Assembly (NCBI RefSeq): GCF_001039355.2
Contig: NW_019775564.1
Coordinates: 255,136 to 319,135 of the forward strand
DNA from: Lingula anatina
Taxonomy: Eukaryota > Brachiopoda > Lingulata > Lingulida > Lingulidae
Length of the DNA stretch: 64,000 nucleotides
Reading direction: 5' to 3'
How positions within the stretch are numbered: position 1 is the first letter of the stretch; each line of letters opens with the position of its first letter. The notes under the pieces are model-generated. The model saw only the letters and a list, made by a program, of their open reading frames with translations. It searched no databases and was not told the origin of the DNA. The translations under genes and the position numbers were made by a program. Below are positions 47,827 to 59,469 of this stretch, one piece after another.

Positions 47827-49295
47827 CACTGTAAAAACAGTGTTTAGCATTTAAATACATACAACACACGTTAGGCACCTATACGCATTTAGAAATATGT
47901 GTAAAAGCTAAGCACGTATAGCTTTTCAAGCGTTTCACAGAAGTAAAAGCTAGACACGTTGGCAGTGTTACACGTTTAGCTATGTGTTTAGCTTCACCGG
48001 CATATGATTCTCTAACAAGTCTATCACAAGCTAAGCACATTGGCTAAGCACTTCCCCTGCTAAGCGCGTGAGGCTGCTAAACATATGGAGCTGCTATAGG
48101 TGTGGAATTCCTAAACGCGTGGAGCTGCTGAACAACACGTTTAGCTTATCAAGCTTGTCACAGAAAAAAAATTCTTCACAATCCCATGTATACGATCCCA
48201 AAACAAGTTTATTACAAGACTCAACAATTTGGCTTAACACTTCCCCTTGTAAACGTATGGAGCTGTTGGAGGCGAGGAGCAGCCTGATCGAACGCGTTGT
48301 GTCCTTCCTTGCAGTAACGTGTGATTATTTAAAATAGGCTTATTAAGTAATAATCCAAGTAACAAGTTCACGACGTTATCAGCTGTTTACATGATGGTGA
48401 TGGTATAGAATAACGTTATGGTAACGTTATGGGTGTTTTTAACTCCATCCAAAATGATGCCCCTGCGGTTTTATAAGCGTTTTATAACATTCTGGAAAAC
48501 ATTATTTAATGTTTTGAAAAAATTTTTTATGAATAAACAAAACACGTCTTATGCTGTACTAAGATCTTTTATATCCTTTTATTAGATCTTAGTGCTGTAT
48601 TAACTACAGTTAGCGGTTTATTCCAAATTGGGCTTGGGTTAGTAGGCGACTAGAGCGGTGCGATTTGTTAAATATTCGGACTATAGTTACCAAAATAACC
48701 AGCATGCGATGAAAGCTTATATAAACCATTATAATGAATACCCCACCATCATCCTGATGTTCTATTGTCCATTACTTCCGGAAAAAATAAATGGACATCC
48801 ATAACGTAACGCATTTTTTCAAAATATGACAAAAAATGTTTTAAAGTAAAAGTGATAGCTGTTTCGTGTTTTTAGTAAACTAGTGAATTTTCCTAACTTG
48901 ATTTGCAGAAATATATTCCAATAAACTTCCTCGCAAGGTCAGCTAACACAAGGATGAATAAGTCCCGCTGCAAAGGTGACGGCGTTAAGTCAACAATGTT
49001 GACAGTTCACGGAGCCCTGTTATAAATAGAGATAACTATAGCAGTTACGGTTGACCGTGACTTCGTGTGTGTGTGTGTTTGTGTGTGTACGAGCGCTCGT
49101 GTGTGACTAAAACAGTTGAAACCCCTACCATCTAAAAGTTAAGCAAATGCACCCTACAATTAAAAGGCGTCAGACGCGTCAAAACGTGTAACATGTTAAG
49201 GATCTTAACGTGCTTAGGAGCTAAACACGTCGAAAAAATGAGACAAAACAGGCGCTTAGAAATGTGTTTAAGTGCTAAACACTGTTTTTACAGTG
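47827..49295. mobile_element. 1.47-kb TIR element, CACTG ends and CA target duplication (CACTA-like)
   Basis: Ends are CACTGTAAAAACAGTGTTTA... and its complement ...TAAACACTGTTTTTACAGTG, with about 34 bp of near-perfect terminal inverted repeat. The interior is full of subterminal motifs of the type GCTAAACACGT / AAGCTAAGCACGT. CA flanks both ends (47825-47826 and 49296-49297). The flanks of A, C and D read GTTACC(A/G)TATGTG at this point, an uninterrupted empty site that fits a 2-bp duplication. The CACT(G) ends and 2-bp duplication suit CACTA/EnSpm-like elements. No transposase is present: the only longer frame (48068-48337) has no recognised domain. Confidence 0.85.
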
Positions 49296-49682
49296 CATAT
49301 GTACTAAATTAAATGGTTTTCATTCTATTAACGTTATGATGGAAAATACTTTTTTGTTTTGAATCTTTTTTATCACATATCAGTAATATATCTGACGGTT
49401 AAGATCAGAAAGATAACCTCAAATAATAATTTTCTCATGACGGTCTGAGAGCGTGGTACCAACATTTTACAGAGGATTATACATACACTGTGATACACAG
49501 TGATACACTGTGATACACGTAACTACTTTTGTAAAATCCATAATTATTTTGTTAGAAGTAAACCTGATATGCCCGTGAGTAACACCCCTTCCTCGTCCAA
49601 ACCTGGAACTCTGAACCTCTGGTAAATGTTTTGATCTACCTGTAAGGGCTTGTGCAACATAGTTGGGAGAAAAAAAACTCCT
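49296..49682. other. 3' flank of unit F, co-duplicated
   Basis: Matches the flank of D around 39020-39350 (ACATATCAGTAATATATC.GACGGTTA; ACCTGGAACTCTGAAC; AAGGGCT.GTGCA.CATAGTTGG). Contains a short local repeat of ACACTGTGATACAC at about 49485-49520. No gene. Confidence 0.65.
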
Positions 49683-50512
49683 GGACGTTTATCACTAACC
49701 AGCGGATAAATTCTCCAAATACTGGTTAACTAAACGGCGTTTAAAATTGTGTTTTATAAACAGCATTTAAACAGCGGGTTAATAAACGGACGTTTAATTT
49801 TTTTAAATCAGTGTTTAGTTGCTATGAACAACTTATCCAGACCATATTTGGAAATAAAATTTCCCAGAATGCAATGGGCTTATATAAAACAAAATAAAAT
49901 ACCCATAATTAATCCAGTGTTCATTTGTTTTGTCTGCTATTCTTTAATGTACTTTGGTAATGTCAACAATACCTGAGAAAACAAAGAGATGATTTAGATT
50001 GATTTAGATGATTTAGATTGCCAAAGTATGTTTATGTACTTATTTTCAAAATAAATAAATAAATAAATGAAAAATAAATAAATAAATAAATAATAATAAA
50101 TAAATAAATTAATTAATTAATAAAATCATAAAAATATTCAAAGAATGATTCCTTTCCGTCTCTGGAGCTAGTTGGTTTTGAAGTAAGTTTTCTAAATACA
50201 GTATCGAATTTCTACTGAATCTAAATCTTTCAATGAGTTCTTGCTCAGTTGCTCCATCAAAATCAAATAAATCTCTACTGAAATTTCTGTCTCTTCTCAG
50301 TCTAAAAGGTATATATCTGCGAGGATTTCTGGCAAACCGCAGCAGGTTTGCCATTTTTATCCTTCGAGCGTATAAATTTAACCAACCGTTAAGAAGATTT
50401 AACCATTGGCTAGTGCTAAACGACGTTTATGAAACCCGGTTAAACGTCATTTAAGTTAAACGATGGATTTAACCGGTGGTTAGTGCTAAACGTCCTTTAT
50501 AAAACCGGGCCC
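49683..50512 (-). mobile_element. Harbinger-type DNA element relic
   Basis: The left end GGACGTTTATCACTAACCAG matches the inverted right end GGACGTTTAGCACTAACCA near 50494. The right end continues outward as GGGCCCGGTTTTATAAA, which the left lacks. Inside, on the minus strand at 50109-50354, is the start of a PIF/Harbinger (HARBI1-like) transposase: RYIPFRLRRDRNFSRDLFDF, then DGATEQELIERFRFSRNSI and a Leu-rich helix, as in R..Y..R......D.EF..RFR.SK..., ending at an (AAAT)n run with no DDE domain. The D flank has no such insert (GTTGGGAGGAACTTTC...ATGATCAGGGATCTAC), confirming insertion after the duplication. Confidence 0.8.
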
Positions 50513-52200
50513 TGATAAAAAACAGCAATGATCATGGATCTACTTGCAAAACAGTCATTGCTTTATTTCATATAGTAAACTTCTACACACATCATATACC
50601 TGTACGAAGCCACTGATATCAAGGGCTTCTAAAATAGCATACAAAATTAAAGTGTCAGCAATACAATACTTTTGTATCAGACTACTAGCGCACTCTGTGG
50701 GCAGAGATTAACATGTAAGATGTCCGATTGAAATATACATGTACGTGTATATTCTGATTTTCTTTGAAAATGTATTGTATTTTACCAAAGCACCACATAA
50801 CTTTTCTTGTTATAATTATTTAATGAAACGTTAAGGAATGCACTATATCTGCAGCCCTTGTGATATTTTGCTCTTTTCTTTTTTATTTTTCTCTGAGTCC
50901 TTTTTTTGTTTCATTATACTTGCTTCATTAAATATTTCGCTTCTAATTTAAGCTTCATTTGTTTGATTTTCTATTGCTTATGCACTTTAAAATGCCAAGT
51001 TGAGTTTATTATAAGTTTATTCCTCGGAGAATTTATTATAAAGCAATGAGCACGTGAACTGGTTATGTTTCAAGAAAATGTTTTTGTTCTCGATGCTTTC
51101 ACGAGGGCAACCTGTACAGCAGGTACCTTTGTAGAACCTTCTCTGTTGACGCCGGGTTTCGCTAATGACCTGACTTCATTAGATTAGACAATTTACACCA
51201 GAGTTATAGTGGGGAACAAATAACCACATAAGTTTGTTTGACATAATTGGACCCTCCTCTTCACTCATAGTTAAGTCAATTGCGACATCCTTTATCGCGA
51301 CAAACTGTTTTTGAAATAACATTAAAGTAAATACGTTATCTGAGCTTTCCGCTTATTAACCCCTTCAGGTATTGCTGTTATGAAATTGAATTTTCTTTAT
51401 AGCACAATTGATTCAATCCCCATAGAAAGCAATAAGCCAAAGTCTCAGCTAGTGCATTTATGCAACCATTTAGATTTTATTAAACCGTTGATCATAATAA
51501 ACGATGCCAAATTTATGTTATAATTAATTCTCGTAACGAATTTTTTAATGAATACGATGTAATTAAGATGATCATGAACACACACACACACACACACACA
51601 GGGACGCAGGCAGGTTGGCACGCACGCACACACATACACGCCTATTTCAATAACCGGTACATACAAAACTATTATCGATACAGGTGAACAGTGTATATAT
51701 AATTTCTGATAAAATGGAAAAGGAAAACACACCTTCATAACACAAGTCTTACCAAGTCTTACCTCTGTCTAAGCATATGGCGGTAAGTTGATACAAATTA
51801 TTCTACAACTGTACATAAAAACCGCAAACGAGTTACTGAGTTTGTCAAACTGACAAAAGCACCGTATTTAAACGGTGCTTTTGTCAGAAGATTTTATGTC
51901 TTCTGTTCATTTTGTTCATTTTATTTTTCAAGCTTCTTGTATTTACGCAGCGGGCTACTTGTACATTATGATAGCAAAGATGTTAAAAAAATCAGAACCC
52001 GTGTAACATGATACACAAGTAAATGGCATAATATTATTACACCTGATCCAGGCTAGCGCGTGATGATAAAAAAAAAGCGTTGTTGTAACAGACCTCCAAC
52101 TGTAACCTTCACCTAGGTCAGTGTGTCAGCCAAATCATGTACAACAAGGAAAGGCGATAAACTGACAGGCAGTTGGTTGTTGTGGTACGTGAGTGAAAGA
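50513..52200. other. F-G intergenic, co-duplicated, with 5'-flank repeat of unit G
   Basis: Matches D's flank from about 39355 onward (ATGATCATGGATCTACTTGC..; CACTCTGTGGGCAGAGA) and the flank of A. (CA)n at about 51579-51600. 51815-52060 is the 5'-flank block, including a local hairpin at 51857-51887 (AAAGCACCGT / ACGGTGCTTT). No gene. Confidence 0.6.
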
Positions 52201-53861
52201 ATGGGAGAATTCGTGCGAACGACTGACGGTACAGGTAAATTGTGTTTTATAGAGATAATCTGTCAGTATATAGAGCACCTTAAGTAACTGCAAAGCCGGT
52301 TGTAGGTCGTGGGTCGTGTCTGCCGCGCTTTTAATCCTCTGATTGTTGTTTGCTCTGGTCTGCGGTCGTTCACCTAACCCAGGTACAGATGTCCAAAACT
52401 GTACGCTCATATATTAGGTGAGTTATATATTAAGTGTGTGTGTGTGTGTGTTTGTGAGTGTGTGTTTGTGAGTGTTTGCCTATGTGAGAGAGAGAGAGAG
52501 GGGAAAGAGAGTGGCTCGTTTGAATGTGTGAGGTCGTGTTATGAAGATAAGTCAACAACATTTGATTATATTCATTATTTTGTGTTCACTAGTATCTCAT
52601 CAAAAGGCATGTGTTCTAAATTTTAGGCTACCAGTATACAGATAACTTTATCGTTACTGACGAAGTGAAAGAGCAGTTTCACAGGGACGGTTTCATTATA
52701 TTGCGGTAAGGCAATAAATACTTTCAAACCCGTACACTCTTGTTTACAAACTTCACTAGATTTCCTGTGATAGCTAAGTATCAGAGGTTACAGGTTAAAG
52801 TGAAATACCTATCGAGTAGGGGGCGCCGGAAGAGCTTATATGATATACGCATCGAAATTCACGACAGAAAATTTTAATTGGATTGTCTTTTAAGCTAACT
52901 GAAGCACGTTTGACAATACAAAAAATGTATTTTAAAAAGTGTGGATTTGACAGTTCGAATTGCATGTATATAAGCCTATTCCCCTACCTAAATACTGTAC
53001 TTTGATAAGCGAAATAATAAGTGGATATCTTAGTATTTAAGTTCTGCTGTCCATTTTTTACCGCTTCGTATGCCAAATATGATGCCGTTTCAATTGAACG
53101 GTGGTTGTGCTGTTGTCGACCCTTCTTATAATTTTTATTTCTAGGAAGTTTTTGGACGCCGAAGAGGTCACCAACTTGAGAACGGCCCTGGAGCAAGACA
53201 GAGCTCTAGAAGACTATCACTATGCTCGAGACGACGGCCAAGGCCGCCAAACAAAAACCGTCAACTGGAGTCACCCTGGAGATGATATCACTGGTATGAT
53301 TGGAAGGAGTGAGAAAGCTGCTGGTACCATGGAAAAGGTATATCGGTCCTTTGTTGACTGTCATTAATATTCATTTTTCTTTCCTATAAAAGGTATGATT
53401 TGGTTTTGCGAATCCCTGTAAGTCTGATTTATTATTTACAAAACTTATATTTAAGCAAAATTCATGAGTGAAGGGCCATATTAAAACTAGACTGGATTCA
53501 GTAAAAGTCCCTGTCAGTTAAGGTCCTGACATTAACTTAATAAAAATAGGTGCTATATATCAAGCTTATAAACAATTACCTTTGTCTCTACGGTAGGCAA
53601 TCTAGCAAAGCGTGTTTAATGTTAGACTCCTTATTCCAGCTTTTAGGGGGAGAAGTATATCAATATCACGCGAAAGTCGTTATGAAAGAACCATTCACAG
53701 GGGGTGCGTTTATATGGCACCAGGATTACGGGTAATCCTATCTAACCATTTTTTTATCCTTGAAGTTGTGAAAGTATATGAAGTAAACAACCCAAAGTCC
53801 ATTTACAATTACAAGGAAGTTTATAGCTGGTTGTTCACATTTTAAAATCTGTCTGCCCTAT

Positions 53862-53893
<32 letters not shown>

Positions 53894-55312
53894 GAGGAAA
53901 AACTGTTGAGTCAATAATTTAGGTTCCATTTGGTATAGAGTACCAGTAAAATGTCATATCATTACAAAAGATGAGTATTGCGAAAAGACTTTTGAAGTTC
54001 GGTGATATCTATTTTCCAGTTATTGGTACCTGAACGGCAACCTGTTTCCAGACATGGGCACAGTGTGGATTGCAGTGGACGGGGCAGACAAGACAAATGG
54101 ATGTCTACAGGTAATGAAACACGTGCTATAAATAGATATAGCTAACATCCCTGGAGGTGGGTATTGGTGCTTATGATCATGTCTGTACAATATGTATAGA
54201 GAGCAAGTAAAATACATGTACTGGTACATGGAACATTGATGGTGTCTGTGCAGTCCATAAAAAAACCTGTTTCCACTTGCATTTTGTAGAAAACATTGTT
54301 GCATTTTCATTTCTTGAACATATTTAGAGGACACGACCAGCTTCTCTTTTTTTGTGTAAAGAAGCTGTGTTTTGATGTCCACTAACCAAAGGCAAGTAGG
54401 AAAAATACATTGCCAACCCATTTCTACCAGTTGGACCATGTGTCCACCATAGTAGCCTATACATTGAAAAGACTTATCGTCGCAATTTCCCATGCATTCA
54501 GATACTGCCAGGCTCCCATCGAGCTGGACGAATGGACCACGTTAAAGTCGGGGACCAAGCAGGGGCTGACCCGGAACGCGTAGAGCTCCTGGCCAAACTC
54601 TGCCCCTTAACCTACGTCCAGCTTGACCCTGGAGACGCTCTGTTTTTCCACTGCAACCTACTCCATCGAAGTGACCAGAATCACAGCCAGAACCGACGTT
54701 GGGCTTACCTTGTCTGCTATAACCGTGCATCCAATGACCCAGTGTATAAACATCACCATCCTAACTACACGCCCCTGATTAAGGTGGGCATTATTCTGTC
54801 AATTATTCTTATAGTTATAGAATTTTTTCTCGCAATTATTTATTTTGCGAAATACAGCACATTATTTCAGGATGAAGATAGCTGTATAGACCCTTAATTG
54901 CATCTATTTTACTATCATTCATTAAGCATTCGTGCGCATAAATGTATACATTTGCATACATTTGTATGACGAATCATCTATTTTACTTAAACTGGCAATA
55001 ACGGAATCATTTTGGGCGATTTCAAATGAGCATTGGTAAAATGTGAAATCGCCCTTTTCTCCCTTTATATCTATAGGCATTTTCACTCCTTCAGGCAACT
55101 TTTGTGTGACCTCAACTGATCTGTTTATTGCAAAATGTTAGCAATTGGTGTGACATTTCAAATTATAATAACATATTGTAACTTTTTTCAAGGTGCCGAA
55201 TAACAGAATAAAGGAGTGTGGCACTAAAACATCCACCGAAGGAAAGATATTTTTTCAAGGACCCAAAAGAGACCGTGACCTTGCCATAGAAGTGCTAGAG
55301 AGGACGGCCTAA
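52201..55312 (+). CDS. PhyH-family dioxygenase, unit G (complete, 296 aa)
   Basis: Exons 52201-52234, 52627-52705, 53145-53337, 53640-53731, 54020-54110, 54502-54783, 55193-55312 (34/79/193/92/91/282/120 nt), in frame to TAA. N-terminus [19 protein letters not shown]. Exon 3 is more diverged than in B-F (LEDYHYARDDGQGRQTKTVN), approaching the version in H. Iron ligands HQD (129-131, in FIWHQDYG), His218 and Arg228/229 are present. The otherwise conserved VDRAD in exon 5 is VDGAD (Arg154 to Gly). Introns 1 and 2 are short and lack the conserved intron-1 block seen in B, D and F, so G is probably an older branch of the young array. Same presumed hydroxylase role. Substrate unknown. Confidence 0.92.
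52434..52505. repeat. (GT)n/(GA)n microsatellite in intron 1 of unit G
   Basis: GT runs interrupted by TTTGTGAG, passing into GA, about 120 bp before exon 2, in the same relative place as in B and D. Confidence 0.9.
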
Positions 55313-55532
55313 ACTACAGCTAATATATTAGGAGACTTTATTAAAACATTAATTAATTATGAGACACATTCTTGTCATATGTACTAAGTCGTTTCTTTTC
55401 TATTTAACATTATGACGTCACCAAAGGATAGTTAATGCTTTTTTCAAGTCAGTCGTATGTCGTTACGTGCAACAGGTGTGTTAGTTGTATATATGAGTAA
55501 ATACTGTGCGGTTTTAAAATAATAGTTTTTCA

Positions 55533-55655
55533 AGCTGTCGAAAAGCAAAGTTAAAATTAAGGAATGTGGCACTAAATAATATACTGAATAAAAAACGTTT
55601 TCATGGCCAGGATCATTCCTCAAGCAAATGCTACTAGCAAGGAAAGCCTGGTTTG
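55533..55655 (+). pseudogene. Relic PhyH exon 7
   Basis: CGAAAAGCAAAGTTAAAATTAAGGAATGTGGCACTAAATAATATACTGAA... aligns with the start of exon 7 (CCGAATAACAGAATAAAGGAGTGTGGCACTAAAACATCCACCGAA): the IKECGT codons are intact, then a stop (TAA) replaces the next Lys codon. A decayed remainder (TTTTCATGGCCAGG) follows. No other exon is found nearby, so this is the last trace of another unit between G and H. Confidence 0.7.
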
Positions 55656-56650
55656 TAGATTTCCATGTCGGACATGGACTGTTCATCATTCAAAACACTT
55701 ACACTGAATGGTCCACTATACATTTTCCATTATGATACGACTACAGTAGATAATTTGCAATTGAATAACGGATCAAATGCATTTTGGTTTTTATTTATAC
55801 CTTGAATTCACTAAATAATTTCAAATATAATCAGAATAATCCGTGTAGTCCTACAGATTATTGGAATATTCTATAATAAAAAAAGTAAAGGGCTGTTGAC
55901 AAAAAAGGATGTAAATTGATTGTATTAATATTTTTAATCTTACTACTAAGTCGGTCAGACATACCACGAATTATGTAGCCTACCTGGAAAATTTCTCATA
56001 ATCCTTGTGCCTTCTAAGAGGGGAGAGCAGGGTGGGAGAAATCCTCCCCTCCGAAATATTTTTGGTTATCTTCTGCCACCTTTCTCACTGTCAACCCAAA
56101 ACGCTTCTACCTTTCTTCCAGTCAACGTCTATACGAACAAGACAGGCAGCACGAGTACAGTTTGCATGTATTGTGGATCTTAAACAACTGCCCATCAAGC
56201 ATTTTAAAGCTTACGAACTTGCCAGTGATATAGGAGTGCAATTGTATAGTTAAGTAAGGCTGCATTATTACAGTGCAAACATGTAGGCCTTAAACATGTT
56301 GCACATTTGACCGTTAGATCTTGAGGAAAAAAAAAACATTAAAAAAAATTTGCTTTTCAAAATGATCAAAATTTAAGAAACAAATGGTTGAAGTAAGGTA
56401 ATATCTGCCCCCTCTCTCTCTTCTTTCGTGTCCTTGGCCCGTTATGACCACAGGGTACGGCAAAGGAACCTAGCAGCTGTTGCCCGATAACATACGAAAT
56501 AGGTAAAGTAAATATAAAGGTTAGATGTAGGGCTACATGAATATTACGGGTTATCTCCTAATCGTGCCCTTTGATGCATACAAGCTTTCACTGCACAGTG
56601 GTGAGGTGAAATAAGGTGTCTCAGCATAGGCAGGGACCATTTAATTAAGA
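55656..56650. other. No gene recognised; G-H intergenic
   Basis: Unique AT-rich sequence not shared with the other intergenic regions. Poly-G run near 56860 lies in intron 1 of H. No exon or RNA gene recognised. Confidence 0.5.
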
Positions 56651-59469
56651 ATGGATTCCGATAGAACAACCGATGGATTAGGTATGTTCTAGCTTACGAT
56701 CCTTTTGCTAAGTATATCTAAATATGATGCGCTGTGATTGTCATTCTAAATCAAGAAAGAAGAAATGAAAATCGGTGATGATCATGATTGTCTGCATGGA
56801 ACAGCGTGCGTGCCCGACATCACTTTTCAGGCAGGGGATGTTTTTGAGGGCGGTGGGGGGGGGGGTTGCGACAGACCGCGAAAAGGTTAACTCTGGATCA
56901 AAATTTGATTTAGGTTCTAGGCCATTATGGTGAATAAACGTCCACGTTTCTAGGAAACGACCCTCATTAAAGTTCCTGGCATCAGGCGTAGTTGCTTTGG
57001 ATCGTTTTTAGCATGTTTATAAACTAACGGATTTGATTGCCGCATACACTGTAAATAGTCAGCTTCGTTTGCTTTGCTGAACTTCAGGTTATCAGTTTGC
57101 AGATAACTTCATGGTTACAAATGAAGTCAAGACACAGTTTGACAAGGACGGTTTCATCATACTGCGGTAAAGTTATCACTCTCTCTCCTCTCACACACCT
57201 CGTTTTCACACCTTCTTCCTGTTATTAGCGGGGTACATAATGAAAATGAATGCTTTACGCACATCTAATAAATTTTTGAACGGGCATATACATGTATCAG
57301 AGCCATAAATAAAAATGTATACTTGACAACTTGATGTACATATGCTATTTTTTTAAATAAGCAATTTACTAGATGGCGAAGAATTGGCCACATTGAAGAG
57401 CGCCCTTGAACAGGACCAAGGCCTGGCCAATCACAACTATGGGCGAGATGACGGGGAAGGACGGCAAACTAAGACTACGCTGTGGAATTATCCTGGGGAT
57501 GACATCACGGGCATTATCGGGAGGAGTGAGAAAGTCGCCGGCACCATGGAAAAGGTAGTCTAAATTTCTGTGTGATTATGAATGAAATATTGTACCTTCT
57601 TTTGATTTGGTGTGTTATACATGTGTACGGACTGTTGCGCTTCGATTAATTGTTATTTTTAAGACTGCCTGCTTCGTGAGGGTTAGTTATAACCACGTAT
57701 GGCCGTTTTTTTTATTTTTTTATTATTTTTTTTTTTGCCATGCTGGTCGCGTATCAAATCTCATTTAAATAACACTTTTTTTTTCATTTCGTGTTGAGAC
57801 CTTGGTATCGTAAAGATAAATGGAAGGCGGTTTTAAGAGTGTTTATTGCATTGATCAGGAAAACTATTTTACAAATTTTCACCTCAGAACCATATGAAAA
57901 TGTTCCATCTGTTCCAATTAGCTTCTAGGTGGAGAGGTGTACCACTATCACGCCAAAGTCATCATGAAGGAGCCTTTCACAGGGGGCGCCCACATCTGGC
58001 ACCAGGACTATGGGTAAAATATTTTCCTTTTTTCACAGCATATAATCAACGGAACACTTCGGTTGATTCCGATCTACGAAATAATTGAAATCGTATGGTG
58101 GGATTACCCAAAGTTGGAATTACATGAAGTCCGCAATATTCTCATGTGATCTAGGTTTTAATCACTCTCCCTTGTAGGGTGGCTTATTACTGTGATTACA
58201 GTGACAAAGACTTATTTTTTATTTGATACCGTTTAAATAAAATTCTGAGGAGACAATACATGTACCTTGCATTTGAAAATGCATAAAGGATTTCGGAAGT
58301 AACAACCAATATGTTTTTTCGTTTCTTCATTTATTGTACGTAAAATGTCGAGGTGAATCCAATGAACATTTTTTTTTTTTTTGGGGGGGGGGGGGCTACT
58401 CAACAGTCAATTAAAAGGTAGGGGATGTTGCTTTTACGCCCGTTATTTTAATAACCATTAAAAAAGTTCAAATATATTGTGTGTACACATACACACGGTA
58501 ATTTAGCGTATTCATTTAATAATGATCGCATGCATTACTGTTGTGTCTTTTCCAGTTATTGGTACCTGAACGGTAATCTGTTTCCAGACATGGGCACAGT
58601 GTGGATTGCTGTGGACAGAGCAGACAAGACAAACGGGTGTTTAAAGGTTCTGCAAACTTCGATTCATGAATTCAAAATTGTTTTAATTTTAAACATATGC
58701 CAAGAAAATATTTCAACTAAACTTTAGAAATACGCGGTTAGCTAATGGAAATGTCGATTAGACCGCGAACTAGTTATATATTATTTATAGCCCTTCTTCA
58801 ACTACCTTAAGTCCCATGACTGTGCCTGCATCTTGGATAGATACATGTAGTTGTACGAATATGCCTTATAATTCCATGTTTTTTTTTATTTCAAAACAGA
58901 TTCTACCCGGTTCCCACCAAGCTGGACGCATAGACCATGTGAAAGTAGGAGACCAAGCCTGTGCTGACCTTGAGCGGGTAAACCAGTTGGCCAAAGTCTG
59001 TCCACTGACCTATGTCCAGCTTGACCCAGGAGACGCCCTCTTCTTTCACTGTAATCTTCTGCATCGAAGTGACCAAAACAGCAGCGCAAATAGGCGTTGG
59101 GCTTTTCTTGTATGCTACAACCGCGCCTCTAACGACCCGGTGTATAAACATCACCATCCCAACTACACACCTTTGCAGAAGGTAGGTACTTGATAGCAAT
59201 TTTTATCCAATATTTTGAAATAATATTGTCATTTTAGTTGTCTTTTGGGAGAGAAAGTATTTTCGTTGATGATCTTACAGAAATTATCAGGGGGGAAACA
59301 TTTTGCAGAAAGCTGCGAATATCTAGGATTTGTTATCACATATTCTTATGGTTAGGTTTCAAATGCTAAAATAAAAGAATGTGGCGTCAGAACCGATACG
59401 ACCGGAAAACACTTCTTTGGAGGGCCCAAGGAGGAGCTTGCCATGGACATATTATCCCAAGAAAAGTAA
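56651..59469 (+). CDS. PhyH-family dioxygenase, unit H (complete, divergent, 293 aa)
   Basis: Exons 56651-56681, 57088-57166, 57362-57554, 57922-58013, 58556-58646, 58900-59181, 59356-59469 (31/79/193/92/91/282/114 nt), same phases as the other units. N-terminus [18 protein letters not shown]. Exon 4 reads [20 protein letters not shown] and AHIWHQDYG. The iron ligands are HQD (128-130) and the distal His217 ([11 protein letters not shown]), followed by SSANRRWAF with both arginines. The C-terminus ends [11 protein letters not shown] instead of the AIEVLERKA tail. It uses C-ending codons more freely (for example CACATCTGGCACCAGGAC) and introns unlike those of A-G. It is thus the outgroup of the array and perhaps the ancestral copy. 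Same fold and chemistry, possibly different substrate range or expression. Confidence 0.93.

Noticed and set aside
48068-48337. 89-aa frame inside the CACTA-like element
   Set aside because: No transposase motif; the sequence consists largely of the element's subterminal repeats.
53866-53893. Poly-T run in intron 4 of unit G considered as the tail of a retrocopy
   Set aside because: No retroelement body or target duplication adjoins it; simple slippage is sufficient.
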